Notes under the pieces: model-generated
Databases searched by the model: none
Seen by the model: only the letters and a program-made list of their open reading frames with translations
Told to the model about the DNA's origin: nothing
Program-made: the position numbers and the translations under genes
Shown here: in pieces, positions 10,215-23,654 of the stretch
Layout: every line of letters begins with the position of its first letter
Position numbering within the stretch: the first letter of the stretch is position 1
Assembly (NCBI RefSeq): GCF_000204055.1
Contig: NW_006768826.1
Coordinates: 394,815 to 458,814, forward strand
Direction of reading: 5' to 3'
DNA length: 64,000 nucleotides
Origin: Melampsora larici-populina 98AG31
Taxonomy: Eukaryota; Basidiomycota; Pucciniomycetes; Pucciniales; Melampsoraceae

Positions 10215-11340
10215 CAAGGTCACTAGTGAGTACTTGAACTTTGCCAAGATTTCATCTTGGGCATTGATTCTTTGCTCCATCAAAAACCGGCAAGTTTGAG
10301 TTTTGATCAATTAGATTTAGCAACTTTGGAAGGTGATTTAATTGTGAGGATTGTGAGATCTTAATGACTGAATTGTACCACCTATTGTATGGCCTGATCG
10401 ATGTGCTGTATGTGTAAGTGAAAGTAATTCATATGTAAGGAAGGATACATCAATTAAAGATGGATTTCATGGATCAATTTGAGAAACAATAGATACTAGG
10501 CTGCTAAATGAACAGGTTGAGAATATCAAATAGCAGTGATACTATTGAATGAATCTTTGATATCTTTTATTGACAAATCCAAAGATCTTGAGCTCAAGTT
10601 TGAGGTTCTGATTGATTTTTTGGTTCATTTTTGATTACATCTTTTGATTCATTCATGACTTGATCATTTTAATTTCAATATGGTGATTGATTAGTTTGGT
10701 TTGGATTTGAATTTGAATGATGATTTGGTGTTTATGAAACATTTTGATTCCAAGATTGTAAAGTATTTAATAATCATCTTGATTGATTGCAGTTTCAAAT
10801 TGATTTGAAAGTTGAAAATGATATCCTTCTACTGTTAATCTTTTCATTTGTTTGATAGGTAGATTGGACACCCGAAATTTACTGTAGTTATTAAATATGC
10901 TAATAAAGCAATGAAAATAATAATGGATGTGATAAGATCAAAAAATCTAAAGATGGTGTTAGTTTTGATAAAGTGTCTAAGTAATTTGATGTGATTTGAT
11001 GTATCAGGATATCCACAGTCTAGTAAGATCTTTCCTTAATTGATTTATAGTAAGTAAGAGAATGATCAATTTGAATCCTGAGTTCCTATTGATGGTGTAA
11101 TTTTGATTCTCATCTTCTTGTTGTTGTTGTTGTGGTGGTGGTTATGGTTGATGGTTCTGATTGAATTGTGAAGTGATTGTGACTTGTGAGTTGGTTGTGG
11201 GTTCTAACTTCTTGTTCCTTAAGGCCTGGCGCTACCTTAACCTACCTTAAGGGGTATATACAATAGGGGACTTTGATTTTTTTTTGCAATTTTGAGGTCA
11301 ATCAAGCAGCGATGGTGGCGATAACGAGCAATAACGAGCA

Positions 11341-12288
11341 ATAGGGCATAGCACTGTCTAGAGCAGTTGTACAGCTACACTGTATAGACTGCTCTACATA
11401 GCTGGACAGGTAGTCCTGCGGTGGAAACACCGGTGGAGGGGAAGTATCCCAAAGACGACATAGGAAGGTGGCTTGGATGTAGAAACATACAGTGCACAAT
11501 TGGAAGCTCGCCCTCTCTGCGCGGCCGTGTCCGCACTGCCGCAGGACGAGAGCTTTGTTAAGCTAACTCACTTCCAGAGATCGCGTCCTACATAGAAGTT
11601 GACCTTGATAATGCGTAAACAGAGGAAGGATAAAAGCCAAATAACTGCTTTTCCGTGTCCGTTGCAGAATGATGACTTGTGGATGAGCTGAGATGAGCTG
11701 GCGTCATGGGATGTCAAGCTATGAGATGGCCTTGAGTTGTGAGGTCAGACACCAGTGTGAAGTGGCAATCTGTGGCAAGACAAACAATACCTGCAAGTGT
11801 TCAGGGAGTGCAGAAATTCTGGGCTGAAGGGACTTAGTTACTTATGGGCACATAGATTTTTCCAAACACTGTTTTCTGAACATTAATGTTTGGAAATTGT
11901 TTTGTTCGGAAAATTGTATCTTTCCCAAATATTCTTCATTTTTACATACATTCTAATTTTTTGAAAGTTTGCAAAAAATACAGTTGGAAAAAATTGCAAT
12001 AGATGGATACCCCAAGCTTGCGACGGTATGCATCAGTCCATTGCAAGATGGTGGGTAAGGTTGATCATCTAGAGTGCGAGCTTACAAAAGCCACGGTACT
12101 GGTACCCGGGGCTTTTGACTCAAGAGAAGTGAGAAGGTCTGTGTGGTAATACAGATATTGAGTTAAAAATTCTTAACTCATTGCCACCTCCTCTGTCTTC
12201 TCTCATTCCTAGATTAGCAACCTTTTCATCTTGAGTTGTCTTACAACTCTTTTCAGTTAATTTCTTTTTTGCATCTAATCAATAACAA
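11341..12288. other. Intergenic stretch with a GC-rich hairpin
   Basis: Mostly without features. At about 11508-11572 lies a GC-rich segment (GCCCTCTCTGCGCGGCC ... CTTTGTTAAGCTAA) closely related to a sequence present twice, inverted, in the 850-bp element at 55293-56142. A TGAGATGAGCTG-type short repeat is near 11680. The part just before 12289 is probably the leader of the truncated retroelement. Confidence 0.5.
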
Positions 12289-14565
12289 ATGGTCCACGAG
12301 CACAGTGGAAGAAAATTTTACGGAGTTTACAAAAAGTTTCATTCAGATTTAGCAGCAAAACAAGAACAAGCACGAAAGGAAGAACAAGCAGAAAAGGAAC
12401 GAATACAGGCTGAACAAAGAGCATTAAGAGCAGCTTTGAGAGGAGCAATAAGTATTCAAGAGACTATGAGATCAAATAAGAAAATGGATCAAGAGGAGGA
12501 TCATGAATTTGAAGAGAGGAATGAGGAAGATCAAGGTGGTATTGGAGAGTTTGATGGTTATGATGAAGAAGAAGATGGGTTTGGAAGTCATATGAATGAG
12601 GATGAGAATGGTGGTCAGGGTGATTAATTTGTTGATGATCTAGAAGATGATGAAGATGAAAATCAAGATGAAGTTGGAAAGAAAACAATCAGGGTCAAAT
12701 TCAATTGGAAGACTCCATCAAATGAAAACATTCAAAACGGACCTGGAAATGATGATGATTGATCGAGTGCAACTGAGAACCTGATTGACAGAACTAATGG
12801 TAAGTTATTATTCCCACTAAAGATATTCATAATTTCTTGTTACCCATGTAGCTGCCGTAGGCACCGGGCTTTGTCAGTGACTAGTATCACTTGACGATTC
12901 CAGGAGTTGATTGAAATCACTTACTGAGAATATTCCCTAGATGGAAGAGGCTGCCAGAGGCGCCATGGGTCAGACCAATAAATATCTTGAATATTATTGG
13001 ATCCATAACTGATATGATGTTACCCAAAATGGGACAATTTGTTTGAAAAACAGTCACAAATGTGGGAAAGCAGAAAGCAAAATCCAATACGAGATACGCT
13101 ATGTTGGAAGAACTAGCTAAAGCTGTGGAGAATAGTTCCTCAAAGGAGGTGAAGCAGATGGCGAAAAAGTTCTTTGATCAACATGGAGAAAGGCACAAAG
13201 GTGGTTTGTCGGTGGTGCAACCTCCCCCACCTCATCGAGGTTCTGGTAGAACTGAGAATGGAGAGAGTGTTAGTAAGAAAGTGAATGAGAAAAGGGGAAA
13301 GAGGAATGAGGAGAAGAAGAAAATGGATCCAAGAGATGGTGATGAATCTTTGGATGGGAGTGAAGATGGAAAGAAGAAGAAAAGAAAGAAAAAGAAGAGG
13401 AAAGCCTCACCTCCTTCATCTCCCTCCTCATCGGACTCAGATTTGAAATCAAAAACCTCGTCAAAAGCGTCTTCATCATCAGCTGAAGACGAGAGTGATT
13501 CATTTCATGAGAAGTCCATTTTAAAAAAGAAGTTGAAATTTAAGAAAAAGAAACCAAAGTCTCATGACTTACCATCGCTACCAAAGAAATGGAGCAAAGC
13601 GTTTAAGGAGTTTAAAGATCATGTCCCGATTATGATTTTTGATTGGTCTTATCTAGAATTATATGACACATCAACAAGTAGTTCGGGGTCAAAGAAAAAG
13701 AAGTAAAAATTGAAAGTTTCAGAAGTAGAATTGGAAAGACAACTCACCTTTGGCGATTTCATAGAAATGTGTGATTTGGAAACTAGATATGCAAGGGAGT
13801 TGTATAAACTTGATGAGTATGCAAATCCTGTTGATGAACATAAAGTTATTGTGACTGAATTAAAGAGGAAGTATAATTGTTGGATGGTGGCCCTGAGGTA
13901 TCATTTGGCGATTAGAGCTTACATATTTCAACCGAGAACTACTGAAGATGATGTTGTGTACTACCGGAAGGCAAAGATGAGGAGGTGGTGGAATCAGCAA
14001 GATGGGCTATGGAATTAGCTGGAGATTTAATGTATACGGACAACCCCTATGCTCCGGGACACCCAAAGCATGGGTTCAACTTCATATCGGGGAAGCAGGT
14101 AGTGACTGGGCTAAATCATGGTCCGATAGCTTCAACTTCGAGTAAACCAATGGAAAGTAGAGCAAATCATGGAGATTTGAACACTCATGGTGGTGGTGCG
14201 AATAATTTTAGGGGAAAGAGAGGTGGTAATCGGATCTATCATAACAATAATGTTAAACAAAACAATGGCCCAATGAGAGGTAATAAGAATTACACTCACA
14301 ATTTCATGAACCACTTTAGATCTCAAAATCAATTTGGCCATGATGCCAACCAATTCCAGAACCCCCAATATCAATCTTTTGCTTCTTATCCAATAAATCA
14401 ACAAGTCGTGGACCCACAGCTGTTGAGACCGAATCAGCAATTTAGTCAGAATGCAACGAATGAAAACGCCCAACAAGGTACTTTTCAAAGTACGAGTAAT
14501 TACAAGACTTACAATAAGAATGCTGGAGTAGGTGGTGGGCAGGAGAATGTTGCTGCTACTAATAG
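12289..14565 (+). pseudogene. Decayed gag of a spliced DIRS-like element
   Basis: ATG at 12289 opens a Glu-rich coiled-coil-like segment followed by an acidic region. In-frame stops occur at 12625 (TAA), 12760 (TGA) and 13704 (TAA), with one frameshift near 13975. A GTAAGT donor at 12800 and a CAG acceptor at 13053 define a 254-bp phase-1 intron whose removal keeps the gag frame. Downstream come Lys- and Ser-rich stretches, a segment aligning with the 57.4-kb gag (DLETRYARELYKLDEY, then LTDNPY-like MYTDNPYAPGHPKHG) and an Asn/Gln/Gly-rich tail. The frame ends in AATAG followed by GTGAGC, the donor of a second intron (14566-14906, phase 2). Too damaged to be functional. Confidence 0.78.
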
Positions 14566-14906
14566 GTGAGCATCTTCTTTCTTTTTCAAAAATTTGAAGA
14601 TGAATAAGGTGTTAATAAGGTTTCTCTTTGATAAAACTTGCTGTGTTGAATATGAAATGATGACGATTGGAACTGATCCAATAATGTCTCGGGCTGATGT
14701 GGGATGATTTGGTTGGAATGAATTTGTCTGGAACTTGTTGAAAAATTTCTTTGTGTTATTGGCTTTATTTTGTAAATTGGTACGCTTTAGAAATAAAGAT
14801 TAATATTGTTATAACCCAAGTTGTGGTAATAAAAGACAAATTTAGTAACTTAACTTCTGATTGTTTGAACACAGTGAAGTGAGAAAAGAGAGAGTGATAA
14901 CCGCAG

Positions 14907-15570
14907 AGTAATTACAATAAGTGAGGTAAGGAAAGGTAGGGAAGTTGTTGAAGAAAACCAGAGATTGGAGATCGAAAGTTCAAGTGAAGAAGATGAGTCA
15001 GGGAACGAGAGACCGGAACCATTGCCACTCTGGAGAAGGAAGATCTTGGCAATACCTGTTAAACAAGCATGGCCAGCAGAAGTTAAGAGTCAGAAGAAGA
15101 TTGGAGAATGGGAAGCATTAATGATAGAGGCAGGATTGGAAAGAGAGGTACAATATATTGTGAAAGGCTTTACAGAAGGTTTCTGTCTTGGTATTGCGCA
15201 ACATAAAGTGGGTAATAAAAGGTGGTATACCCCGCCTAATCATAAATCAGCTTCATTAGCAAGAGAACAAATTGAAAAAACGATAAGGTCTGATTTTAAA
15301 GAAGGAAGACTGGCTGGCCCTTTTCCTCACAAGGAATTGTATAAGGAATATGGGTTTTTCATGTCAAATCTGATGGGGAGTGCTGAGAACGGGGATGGAT
15401 CAATTAGGTTAATTAATGATTTATCATATCCTAAGAATGAAGAAGGAATTCCATCAGTGAATTCTTTTGTAGACAAGAAGAATTTCAAAACTTACCGGGA
15501 TGACATACATAGACAAAAATACATACCACTTTACAACTTAGTAGGTGGTGAAGAAGTTGAGTGTTGGTGA
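14907..15570 (+). pseudogene. Truncated pol (RT N-terminus) of the same element
   Basis: After the phase-2 intron ending CCGCAG at 14906 the frame is open to 15570. It aligns with the first part of the pol at 58961: KRWYTPPNH against RRWYTPDNH, MGSAENGDGSIRLINDLSYP against MGSVINGDGSFRIINDLSFP, and PSVNSFVDKK identical. Similarity stops near 15500 just after DKKNF, before the RT palm, and the rest is unrelated sequence. There is no in-frame ATG before the conserved region, so expression would need splicing to gag. The element is truncated here. Confidence 0.8.
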
Positions 15571-18500
15571 AGTCGAGTTGAATAATGTGTCTCGACTTGA
15601 TTTAATGTATGACCACGGGTTGAGCAATTCCAGTGAAGCGAGGTAAATGGGTGATGTGATTGGTGGAAGTTGTGCATCGTGGTCAAAGGTTTGGGGCCTT
15701 GAGGAGAGTCATGATTATGATGCTTGATTTCCTGAGCTTGGATTAGTGAAGGTTTTGCACCACCGGGAAATTCGACACGATCAAATCATGATTTAGACAG
15801 GATCCTTTCCTGGATTTTAATTAGGGGTAAATGTGCTGAAAGAAAATCTGATTAGTATACATAGATGAAAGCTTGAATGGCTGGAATAGGACACACCAAT
15901 GTTCCTTACAGTGGATTGCAAGCTGGGATCTGCATGAAATTCACGGACGAGGAGATGAATCTGAGGACTCAGGAGTGTAAAGAGCAAGATTGGGTGTATT
16001 GACAGGGTGGGCTAGGCTTGGATGTATAGAATCAGGTGGACCACGGTGGTGGAGATAGCAGTAGATAGATGATTGGAATTGCAAAGTGAAGCACAGATTC
16101 AATTGATTGTCACAAAATGGTTTCTGCCACATGTGCAAAACCCAAAAATGGGGCTAATTGCATATTTTGTCAGGTTTTGTTTGAATTGCATGTTCGCCTT
16201 TAAAATGAACTAGCCCAATCAGCGGCGGGCGCCGCACATCTCCTTCCCCAGAAATTTCTCAGACTTTCACACAGATATCAATTTCACAACAGGTGTGATA
16301 CATAGCGCATCTACAATTGAACCTTGAGTTTTTGAGTCTAACAAAAATTGCTTTTTCAATGTAGACACATCTAACACTCAGTCCCACATTCAGTAAACTG
16401 CTGCTCATACTTGAAGCACCAAACTTACCAGTTCAAAAGTGCCCTGCAAGACTGTGGAGTTGTGCTCAGTCAGGAGATACATATATCCATAGTATGTACT
16501 AATGATAATCAGACCAAGCAAATCATTACATATTTTTCTCTCTATGCGCTGTCCTCCTGCCCTCTGGTGAAGACTTTGATCAGCAGTTGGCTGCAAGATC
16601 CCAAAGCAATAAATGAGGGTCCAGAAGAATGGCTCAAAAATGAATCAAGATCTAATATCACAAATACAAAAAAATTGCATAAGATCATTCAACAGAAAAC
16701 CAAATCTTATGTGAGAAAAATATCATCTACTCCACTTCTATACCAAAGTTTCTATTCTTCTCCAAGTGAGTCCTTACTCAAAGCCTCAATCAATATCAAC
16801 TTCAAACTTTCAGCAACTACAGCTTCTTTAAAGCTTCTTTTAACCACAATTATTGCTTAAAGGAATTTGAGATCATATGCAAGCTTCATTTGATGATAAC
16901 TTGCTACTTGTCTTCCTGTTATACATTTGAATTTTATGAATGACCTTGAATTGAACTTGACACTTTCCTAACCTTATTGTCTCATTTGTTTGAATCCTTA
17001 ACTCCAATGAAGGCCCTTTTTCTCAAAATTTATATTATCAAAATGATGAAACATTTCACATAGAAATTTTGACATGTCACCTGTTCCACCACAATATTTT
17101 TGAATTCTTGCATTACAAAAATATCAATCATGATTCACATCAATTATATATTTCTTTGGGTTGGGGTTCAATGACTCCATCTTTCATCCAACTTTCAAGT
17201 GATGAAGTTGGTTTAAAGACTCTTAAAACAACTTCATGTTCTTCATTAGTTCATCAAGTTTCATCAAAAATTCAACAATCATATTAAATAATCAATGGCA
17301 CATGATTCATTCCAATAAACATCATCTCCAAATTAAGTCATCAAAACTAAATGTAATTCTTTGACTCAGAAGAAATTACCAATGGATGCTGCTGGCCTTT
17401 TTGCTTCTAAAGAAGTTGTAGGTCCATGGTCATTCTCTTAATCCTCAAACTTATAGAATCCATTGCTTCTTGATCAATAAGTCATAGAGAAGAAAAGTAG
17501 AATAGACTTAAATACTTTTATAGCCCCTAAACTTACTGAGACTGAACTGATTGATGAACCTAAGACTGATCAATATTTGAATTTGATGTCATGTTCTAAT
17601 AAACTTGATAATCAAATCCAATTGACTTTTATTAACTTTGTCCAAGTTGAACCAATCAAATGACTACTTCTTAAAGAAAATCCAGACTCAAATTCATCAT
17701 TACACTTCCCATCTTGATTGCATTAATATAAATTGTTCAAAGTAGTTGACACACTCCTAAGTTAAATCCTATTGGTCATATCATCTTCATCATCAAGACT
17801 GATAAGTGCATCTGACCAACATTCAAGAATATTTTTTATTGTAATATAACTTTGATCAGTTTCTCAAAATCTGGTCAATCTTGAAAATTTCTTTATAGCT
17901 GTAATTGATATAGCTTTATTAATTCCAATACCCAAAATTCTATCTTCCAATTCTGGAATTTTGGTCAATTTTTGATTTGTTAGTTTGAATCTGATTGATT
18001 TTATTGCTCACTCTGAATGCTTTCAACAACTAAAAATCAATTCTAACATCTATCTGACCAAATTTATCTTTTGGATTCAAAGTCTTGTCCAATCTTTCAA
18101 ATCAATTTGATTTGGTTCTCAGTTAAATAAATTGATGTTTATTTCTGTCAGAAGGTTTTATATGGTTCAAGTAAATTTATAGGTAGATCAGATCTGGAAA
18201 CACTTGAAAATTCATTGGAAGTCAAATGATTTAGTAGTTTAAAAGCCTCATGATCCATTGATGTGAAGAATTTGATCCCCTATCAACTCTACCTTATTTA
18301 ACTATGACTTCAATGCAGTCTTGTCCAATGAATTGTTAACCATTTGAACAATTTAATAGAAGTGATGGTTTTGTAATTCTTCCTATGAATCACATCCCTT
18401 GTCCTGAACTTGATGATGATTTGAAGATCTTTGAAATCAGGTATCATGTTTCAACAATGTTTAAAGTAAAGGTGATATTGAATCGTTTTGACCTTCTGTG

Positions 18501-20840
18501 AATGATCAATGATTGTTCTGGTTCAGATAGTTGATAAAGTTGTATGTGATTGTATTCAAAGTGAGTTCCAGATCATAGTCAACAATTGAAGTCGAGTGCA
18601 TTGAAGGATTGATTGAGTTGATAAGTTAATCTCCTAGTTGGTAATTGCTTTGTTGCCTTTCTCAATTAATTTGAAAGTGGCTACAATTTGAATGAGCAAA
18701 ATTGTTGAATCATGTAGTTGTTGGATTGAAAAGTGTATATGCAGATGAGCTCACTGATTTGACGTCCCAATTCCATTGAATTTGGTTTGATCCGAGTAAT
18801 CTGAAGTCATCATATCCAATTGAATGCAACACAATTAGATGGTGAAGCTTGTGATGATGGTGTCAGTTTAGTAGGTATTTACCATGCAGAGCTCAAGGAG
18901 CTCTGGCAAACCTTTTCAAGTTGTCCCAATTTGTCTATCTCTTCCGCTTCTACATCATCTTGTGTCATAAGTGGATTGCTTCGGGGCGGTTCGCTTGGTG
19001 TTAGGGTGGCAATGTAGCCATCTGCCGATCTACCACACTGTTGATGGTGAACAAATCTAAGAAGTTGAATTTGACATTAACCGATAAAAGCTTCAAATAC
19101 AAACGGTTATGATGGTACTAACATGAAGAAGGCACCTCTGTTTCCATTTCTCACTCTTTCCTCCAAAAAGGCTCAGAGTATTACCATGGGCCATGATTTC
19201 TGTATTCCTGAGTAAGAATGAATCAGTACAAGGATTCGGACCTGATTCCGTAATAGACATCGCAGAGTAGTTGACCACATCAAATACATTCAAAGTTAAT
19301 TAAGCTGAATGTGGTAAATCTTGATATTTGATTGGTAGTTTCATTGGAGAAGACCATATAACAAGAAATTCAATTTATCAAGACTTCAACATGTGCAAGC
19401 CATCGGATTGGATTAAGTGACCAAATCTCAACTGGGATCGATTAAATGATTAAACTGATGTGTAACAACTTGTGAATGACTTCTGAGGAGTGTAAAATGG
19501 TATTGTTGATGGTCGATTATCTTCCCAAACTTGTACTGATACGTATAGATCTGATAGAGGACTCAAACATCAATCAATGAAATAAGTTAATGAAAGAGTT
19601 GATTGGTATGTTCAATAAAATAGTTAATCGGTATGTTTGATGAAATATTGAATTGGTATGTTTGATCAAAGATTTCCTTTTGCCTCTGATTGTAGAACTG
19701 ATTCAATGCGGTGATTTGTTGATTGATCAAGCCCATTTGATAGACCATCTTCAAATCCACTTGGTCCAGTCATCATGAACAAGTTCCATAGGAAACGTGG
19801 ACCATAAGCTTGTGTAGGATTTGAAAGTCTTGTTTGAAGTCGAACTGAGAGATCATGTTCAGTTGGATGATAGAATGAATCATTTGACATTAATTTCTTT
19901 GGTCCACTAACTGATGGATGATCATAGAAACCTTGATCATCTGAGTCATCCTTGTTAAGATTAGAGGCTTGGTAATGATCGAATGCAGCAGAAGTGAGAC
20001 AGAAGAAATCGACCGCTAGGATTTGATAAATAGGTTCTTGAGTAAGGTCCAAATGAAAGAGCTAAAGCAGATATCTACGCATACCAATGAGTTGAAGTCA
20101 GTTCACATGTCATTACATGATCAAGTCTGGAGAAGGATGAAATTGAGCTCACCACAATCAAGTTGAGAGACCGTCTAAAGATGAGGGTGTGTGTTGGTGA
20201 AGTGATTAAAACAGTTTGAGGATTAGAGATCAAAAAAGTGTGAGTTTGGTCTGCTTCATTGGGATTTGAAGGAAGTTTTAATGAATTTGTTTGAATTGAT
20301 TGATAGATAACTACTTGGTTGGAGTGGTTTGGCGGCTATACACGAGTGGGAGGATAGTGTGAAGACTGGTAGGCAGTGGATTAAATTGATGAGAGGAATG
20401 AGGAGTAAATTTGGGGTGGGGCGCGTGGAAATCAGATTAAATGTGGTGAGCGTGTAAACCTGGAAATTGGTAGTAGGGATTGGGAGTTAAATCAGGTTTT
20501 GCCGGCGAACACGGTTTCCCTTTAACTTGAATGATGAATGAATGATGATGATGATGATGATGGTGATTTAAATAAAATCTTTTAATAAAATAATCTGTAT
20601 AAGAAACTAAACCCCACCTCAGTAGTAGTGGGCAGGAGTATCAAAGAACAGTAGCCCAAGAGTATTCAAGGAGTGTACTTAGTTTCCATATAATTAGCAC
20701 CAACTAGCATATGGTGAAGTCATCCTGTTCTCAACAACCTATGGCCATATCACCTATCTTCAGATTCACACCAATGTGAAATCCAATCTACTTTGTTTGC
20801 TTGATTCTTTTGTTGTTTCAGAGCCAGAGGTTCTTCTTCT
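15571..20840. other. 5.3-kb gene-poor stretch
   Basis: No gene that I can support. An open frame at 16411-16860 (+) has no start context, no recognisable domain and AT-driven composition. A minus-strand frame at 19666-20052 has more protein-like composition but begins at TTG and has no neighbouring exon I could join; it may be a gene fragment. An ATG-triplet microsatellite is at 20542-20563. The sequence around 17300-18700 is AT-rich with repeated TTGATT words but no clear repeat unit. Confidence 0.45.
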
Positions 20841-22297
20841 TTACTTCCTTGGAGTCACCACATGATCATTGTGAGAACTTTTTGTCTCTCTCCGGCGCTC
20901 CGGTGTGAGTGATGGGAATTTCCTCAACCAAGTGCTTATGGTGCCATCAGGGATTCCAAGTGAAGCGGCAGTGAGTCTCCGGGGTAGTCCATGCTCAAAA
21001 TGCCACTTCAAGACCCATTTTTTGTATTCATCTGGGTATACAATAGCTTTAACGCCCGCGAGTTCCCTTGCGACTGTCCCTCCTGTCAACCCAGCCGCTC
21101 TTTGCTTCTCTAGCCCTTCAGCTGAATCGATGTATCTACTTACAGTCTTTGGATGTATATTGAAATGCCTCCCTGTTTTTCCCTTGCAGAAGCCATGATT
21201 TCTATACCAATGCACAACAGCTTTTCTGAATTCGCTTTGTTTCTGGAGTCGAGACTCTTGATTTATATCGGTAAAGTCTTCAACACTGCTAGTCATGTGA
21301 AGGTCATCAGAAGTTGCTTGGGAACCAGAATAGTCCAAATGAGGCTCTGCTGATTCCTTCTCCAAACTCGTATGGGACTTGATTTCCCAAGTTGAGAACC
21401 CCTTGAGATTTGGCGTGCTTCTTGTTGTAGAAGTCGAAGCAAGAAATTCGTTTTGGCACCCTTGCTTGAATTTCTTCACGGTTGGCTGGACCTTGTACAC
21501 TCTTGATGACATGGCTTCTTTGTCTGAAGCTAGATGTTTAACCGGGGGTAAGAAATGAACTCGCTTCAAGATTAAAGCTCAGGCTTATGAAATCACTCAC
21601 CTTCTGATCCAATAATTGACAACTTGACAATATGCTCTTTCTTTGCCTCTTGGGAACGGATGGGAAGACGACTTGAGATCGATTTCTGAAAGTCAGTCGA
21701 GTCTTGAGCAAAATCTATTCCTGGGTCTTTGTCAAATCCCCTCGAGCTTGCTATAGGGTCACCCGTCTTACAATCTGTGATTGGTGGAATCTTGGAACTT
21801 TTGGAAAGCAACCCCTTCAATGGCATCCTCATACGTCTTGATCTGGGGGACCTCTTGCACCAGCCTTCCTCTGACTGATGAAGGTCTGTCAGCAAACTTT
21901 TTTTGGCTTTGCGGACAAGGACTCTTTGTAAGTCGGAGGTATCAGGACCATCATCATCTTGTTCCCCCGTAGAAGCTTTGGGTTTTCTCAATTGAAGATC
22001 AGACGTGTGGAAAAAAGATTGAGAGACTGGACTTGAGTTTTGCGCAGAACATTTTGCCGGATCCAAATTCAGGCCGTCACCTCTTTCATGGCTCTTATCG
22101 TTCAGACCTCCTATGAAGTTTGTTTCTGTATTTGTTTCCTCTATTTCCGGTGATGGTGATTCATTGAGATCAAATTTGAATCGCCTGCTGCTAATGCTTT
22201 GTTGAGCCTTTCCTACAACGTGTCCTGTGGCCAATACATTGCAATATTTGCAAAGGAATATGAGAAGGATTTCAAGTTTTCCCTGATTCAGCTTCAT
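20841..22297 (-). CDS. Secreted DLNxxP/double helix-turn-helix protein A
   Basis: Exons 22297-21601 and 21523-20841 join across a 77-bp phase-1 intron (GTGAGT ... TTCAG) to give 459 residues. Order of parts: a signal peptide (about 1-24, ILLIFLCKYCNVLA), then the motif DLNESP at 43-48, a long polar linker with a basic block (RSPRSRRMRMP), and two helix-turn-helix segments at about 330-365 (WYRNHGFCKGKTGRHFNI then TVSRYI) and 398-436 (EYKKWVLKWHFEHG then TISTWLRKFP). The HTH segments resemble those of transposases and Brinker/Psq-type proteins. DLNxxP is a plant EAR-type motif bound by TOPLESS co-repressors. It is the tandem paralogue of the gene at 23655. Function as an effector is inference; it could instead be an intracellular DNA-binding protein whose N-terminus mimics a signal. 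Confidence 0.75.
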
Positions 22298-23654
22298 GAT
22301 GGTATAAGGGTAGTTTCAAGATGTGGGTTAGGCACCCAATTGTCAGTAGAGTTAATTAATTTTCGCCTACTGAAAGCTGACTTTGAATACTGGGCAATCT
22401 TGACACGTTTCTGGATCAAGAAGTCAAGTAGGATGTTGAGACGGTATAGAAATCATATCTTAGATCACTATTACATGTTCCAGCTGTGTTCTTTCAAGAT
22501 ATTAACCACTGTTTTGCAGATGATATCAGATCCGAGTTTTGATGAAAGGCTAACAGTAACATGGCACAAGTCAAAAGAGTGATAATCAAGCATTACAAAA
22601 GTTCTTTCTGATCTGATGTTTCATGATCCTTTAAACCTGCAGCTGAAAACCCTTCAAATAGTAGAGTTCAGAAATGAGAAGCTGTGTCAAGTCAAATAGA
22701 ACAATCACAAGCATTCATGGTAGAAAGTTTTCAAGCAATTTGACTAGTAGCACAGTACTATCAATGATATCAAACATGCAAAGATGGACCATAAAGAATG
22801 TAAACCATGTTTTGCACCTTCTTTTACACAACATTAAATAGACATTTTCATTGCAGTTGAAGTGGCTAGTAGTAGATCAAAAGACAATAACAAGGGAAAT
22901 GGTGGAGGATATGATCTGAAAAGGAGAGCATGGACCACTTCAAATTTACAGACAGAACTTCCTTACACACAAGTAATGCCACTTGACACAAGTCCCTTGC
23001 ATTGGCATAGTAAGTGTCAAAGCAATAAGACATCATAGAGATCACTCAAAGCTGCTGCTCAGCTTGCCTCAGGAATGTACTCAAATTTTACTAGTCAAAT
23101 TGAGAAATATGGATTCATGAACCATGAAAACCACTAAATACTAAGAAAGAAGACTGAAAGGTTATGGTTGAATTCCCAATGCTAACTCTCTAGGGTGATA
23201 AATTGCTGGGGAAAAATAACACTCTAAAGTGTCTAGCAGTCACAAAGAATAAAAAAAATTCTTAACACTAATAAAGAGAAAATAACAAAAATAAAACATA
23301 GAATATAAATGAATTAGATGAAATAAAGAGTTTTTTGACAAAATCATCAAACATTTTAACCATGAAGACAGAAGTAAACCAAGCATACAAAAAAATAGAC
23401 CTTAACTGCCAAAAAAACATCAAAATCAACATCCACAACCAACTGCATAAGAAGAATAAAAGATGCAACATACACCATAAGAACAAACTGATAACCAGGG
23501 ATAAAAACGGGTGGGAGTGATGCAAAGAATCAGGAAGTGATGAAAATCATGGAAATGACAATGGTGAACTTGATGGGAAAAAAATGTGTTCAGATGTTAA
23601 AAATTTCATGACATCATAACTGTGAATGAATAAGATCAACAAAGATCCAACTGA
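22298..23654. other. Spacer between the two DLNxxP/HTH genes
   Basis: It should hold the promoter of gene A (no clear TATA box found near 22297) and the 3' flank of gene B. A very A-rich stretch at 23240-23520 gives spurious hydrophobic frames on the minus strand. Nothing else seen. Confidence 0.5.

Larger units (their letters stand above)
6150..11340. mobile_element. Large fold-back (palindromic) repeat structure
   Basis: Two pairs of inverted segments share one centre near 8900. The outer pair is 6150-6212 plus 6577-6840 against about 10215-10375 plus 11255-11335. The inner pair is about 7765-8870 against 8935-9670. The central loop is about 65 bp and is flanked by CTGAGAAAG/CTTTCTCAG. Between the pairs the two sides differ (about 900 and 535 bp), and the right arm has about 880 bp not found on the left. 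No gene is visible; the short frames inside are low-complexity by-products. It resembles a fold-back transposon or an inverted duplication. No target-site duplication was identified. Confidence 0.75.

Noticed and set aside
16411..16860. 149-codon + frame
   Set aside because: No domain, no promoter context, AT-driven composition; no neighbouring exon.
19666..20052. Minus-strand frame with protein-like composition
   Set aside because: Begins at TTG, no exon to join, no recognisable family; may be a gene relic but support is too weak for a feature.
23268..23525. Hydrophobic minus-strand frame
   Set aside because: Comes from an A-rich tract on the + strand; low complexity.
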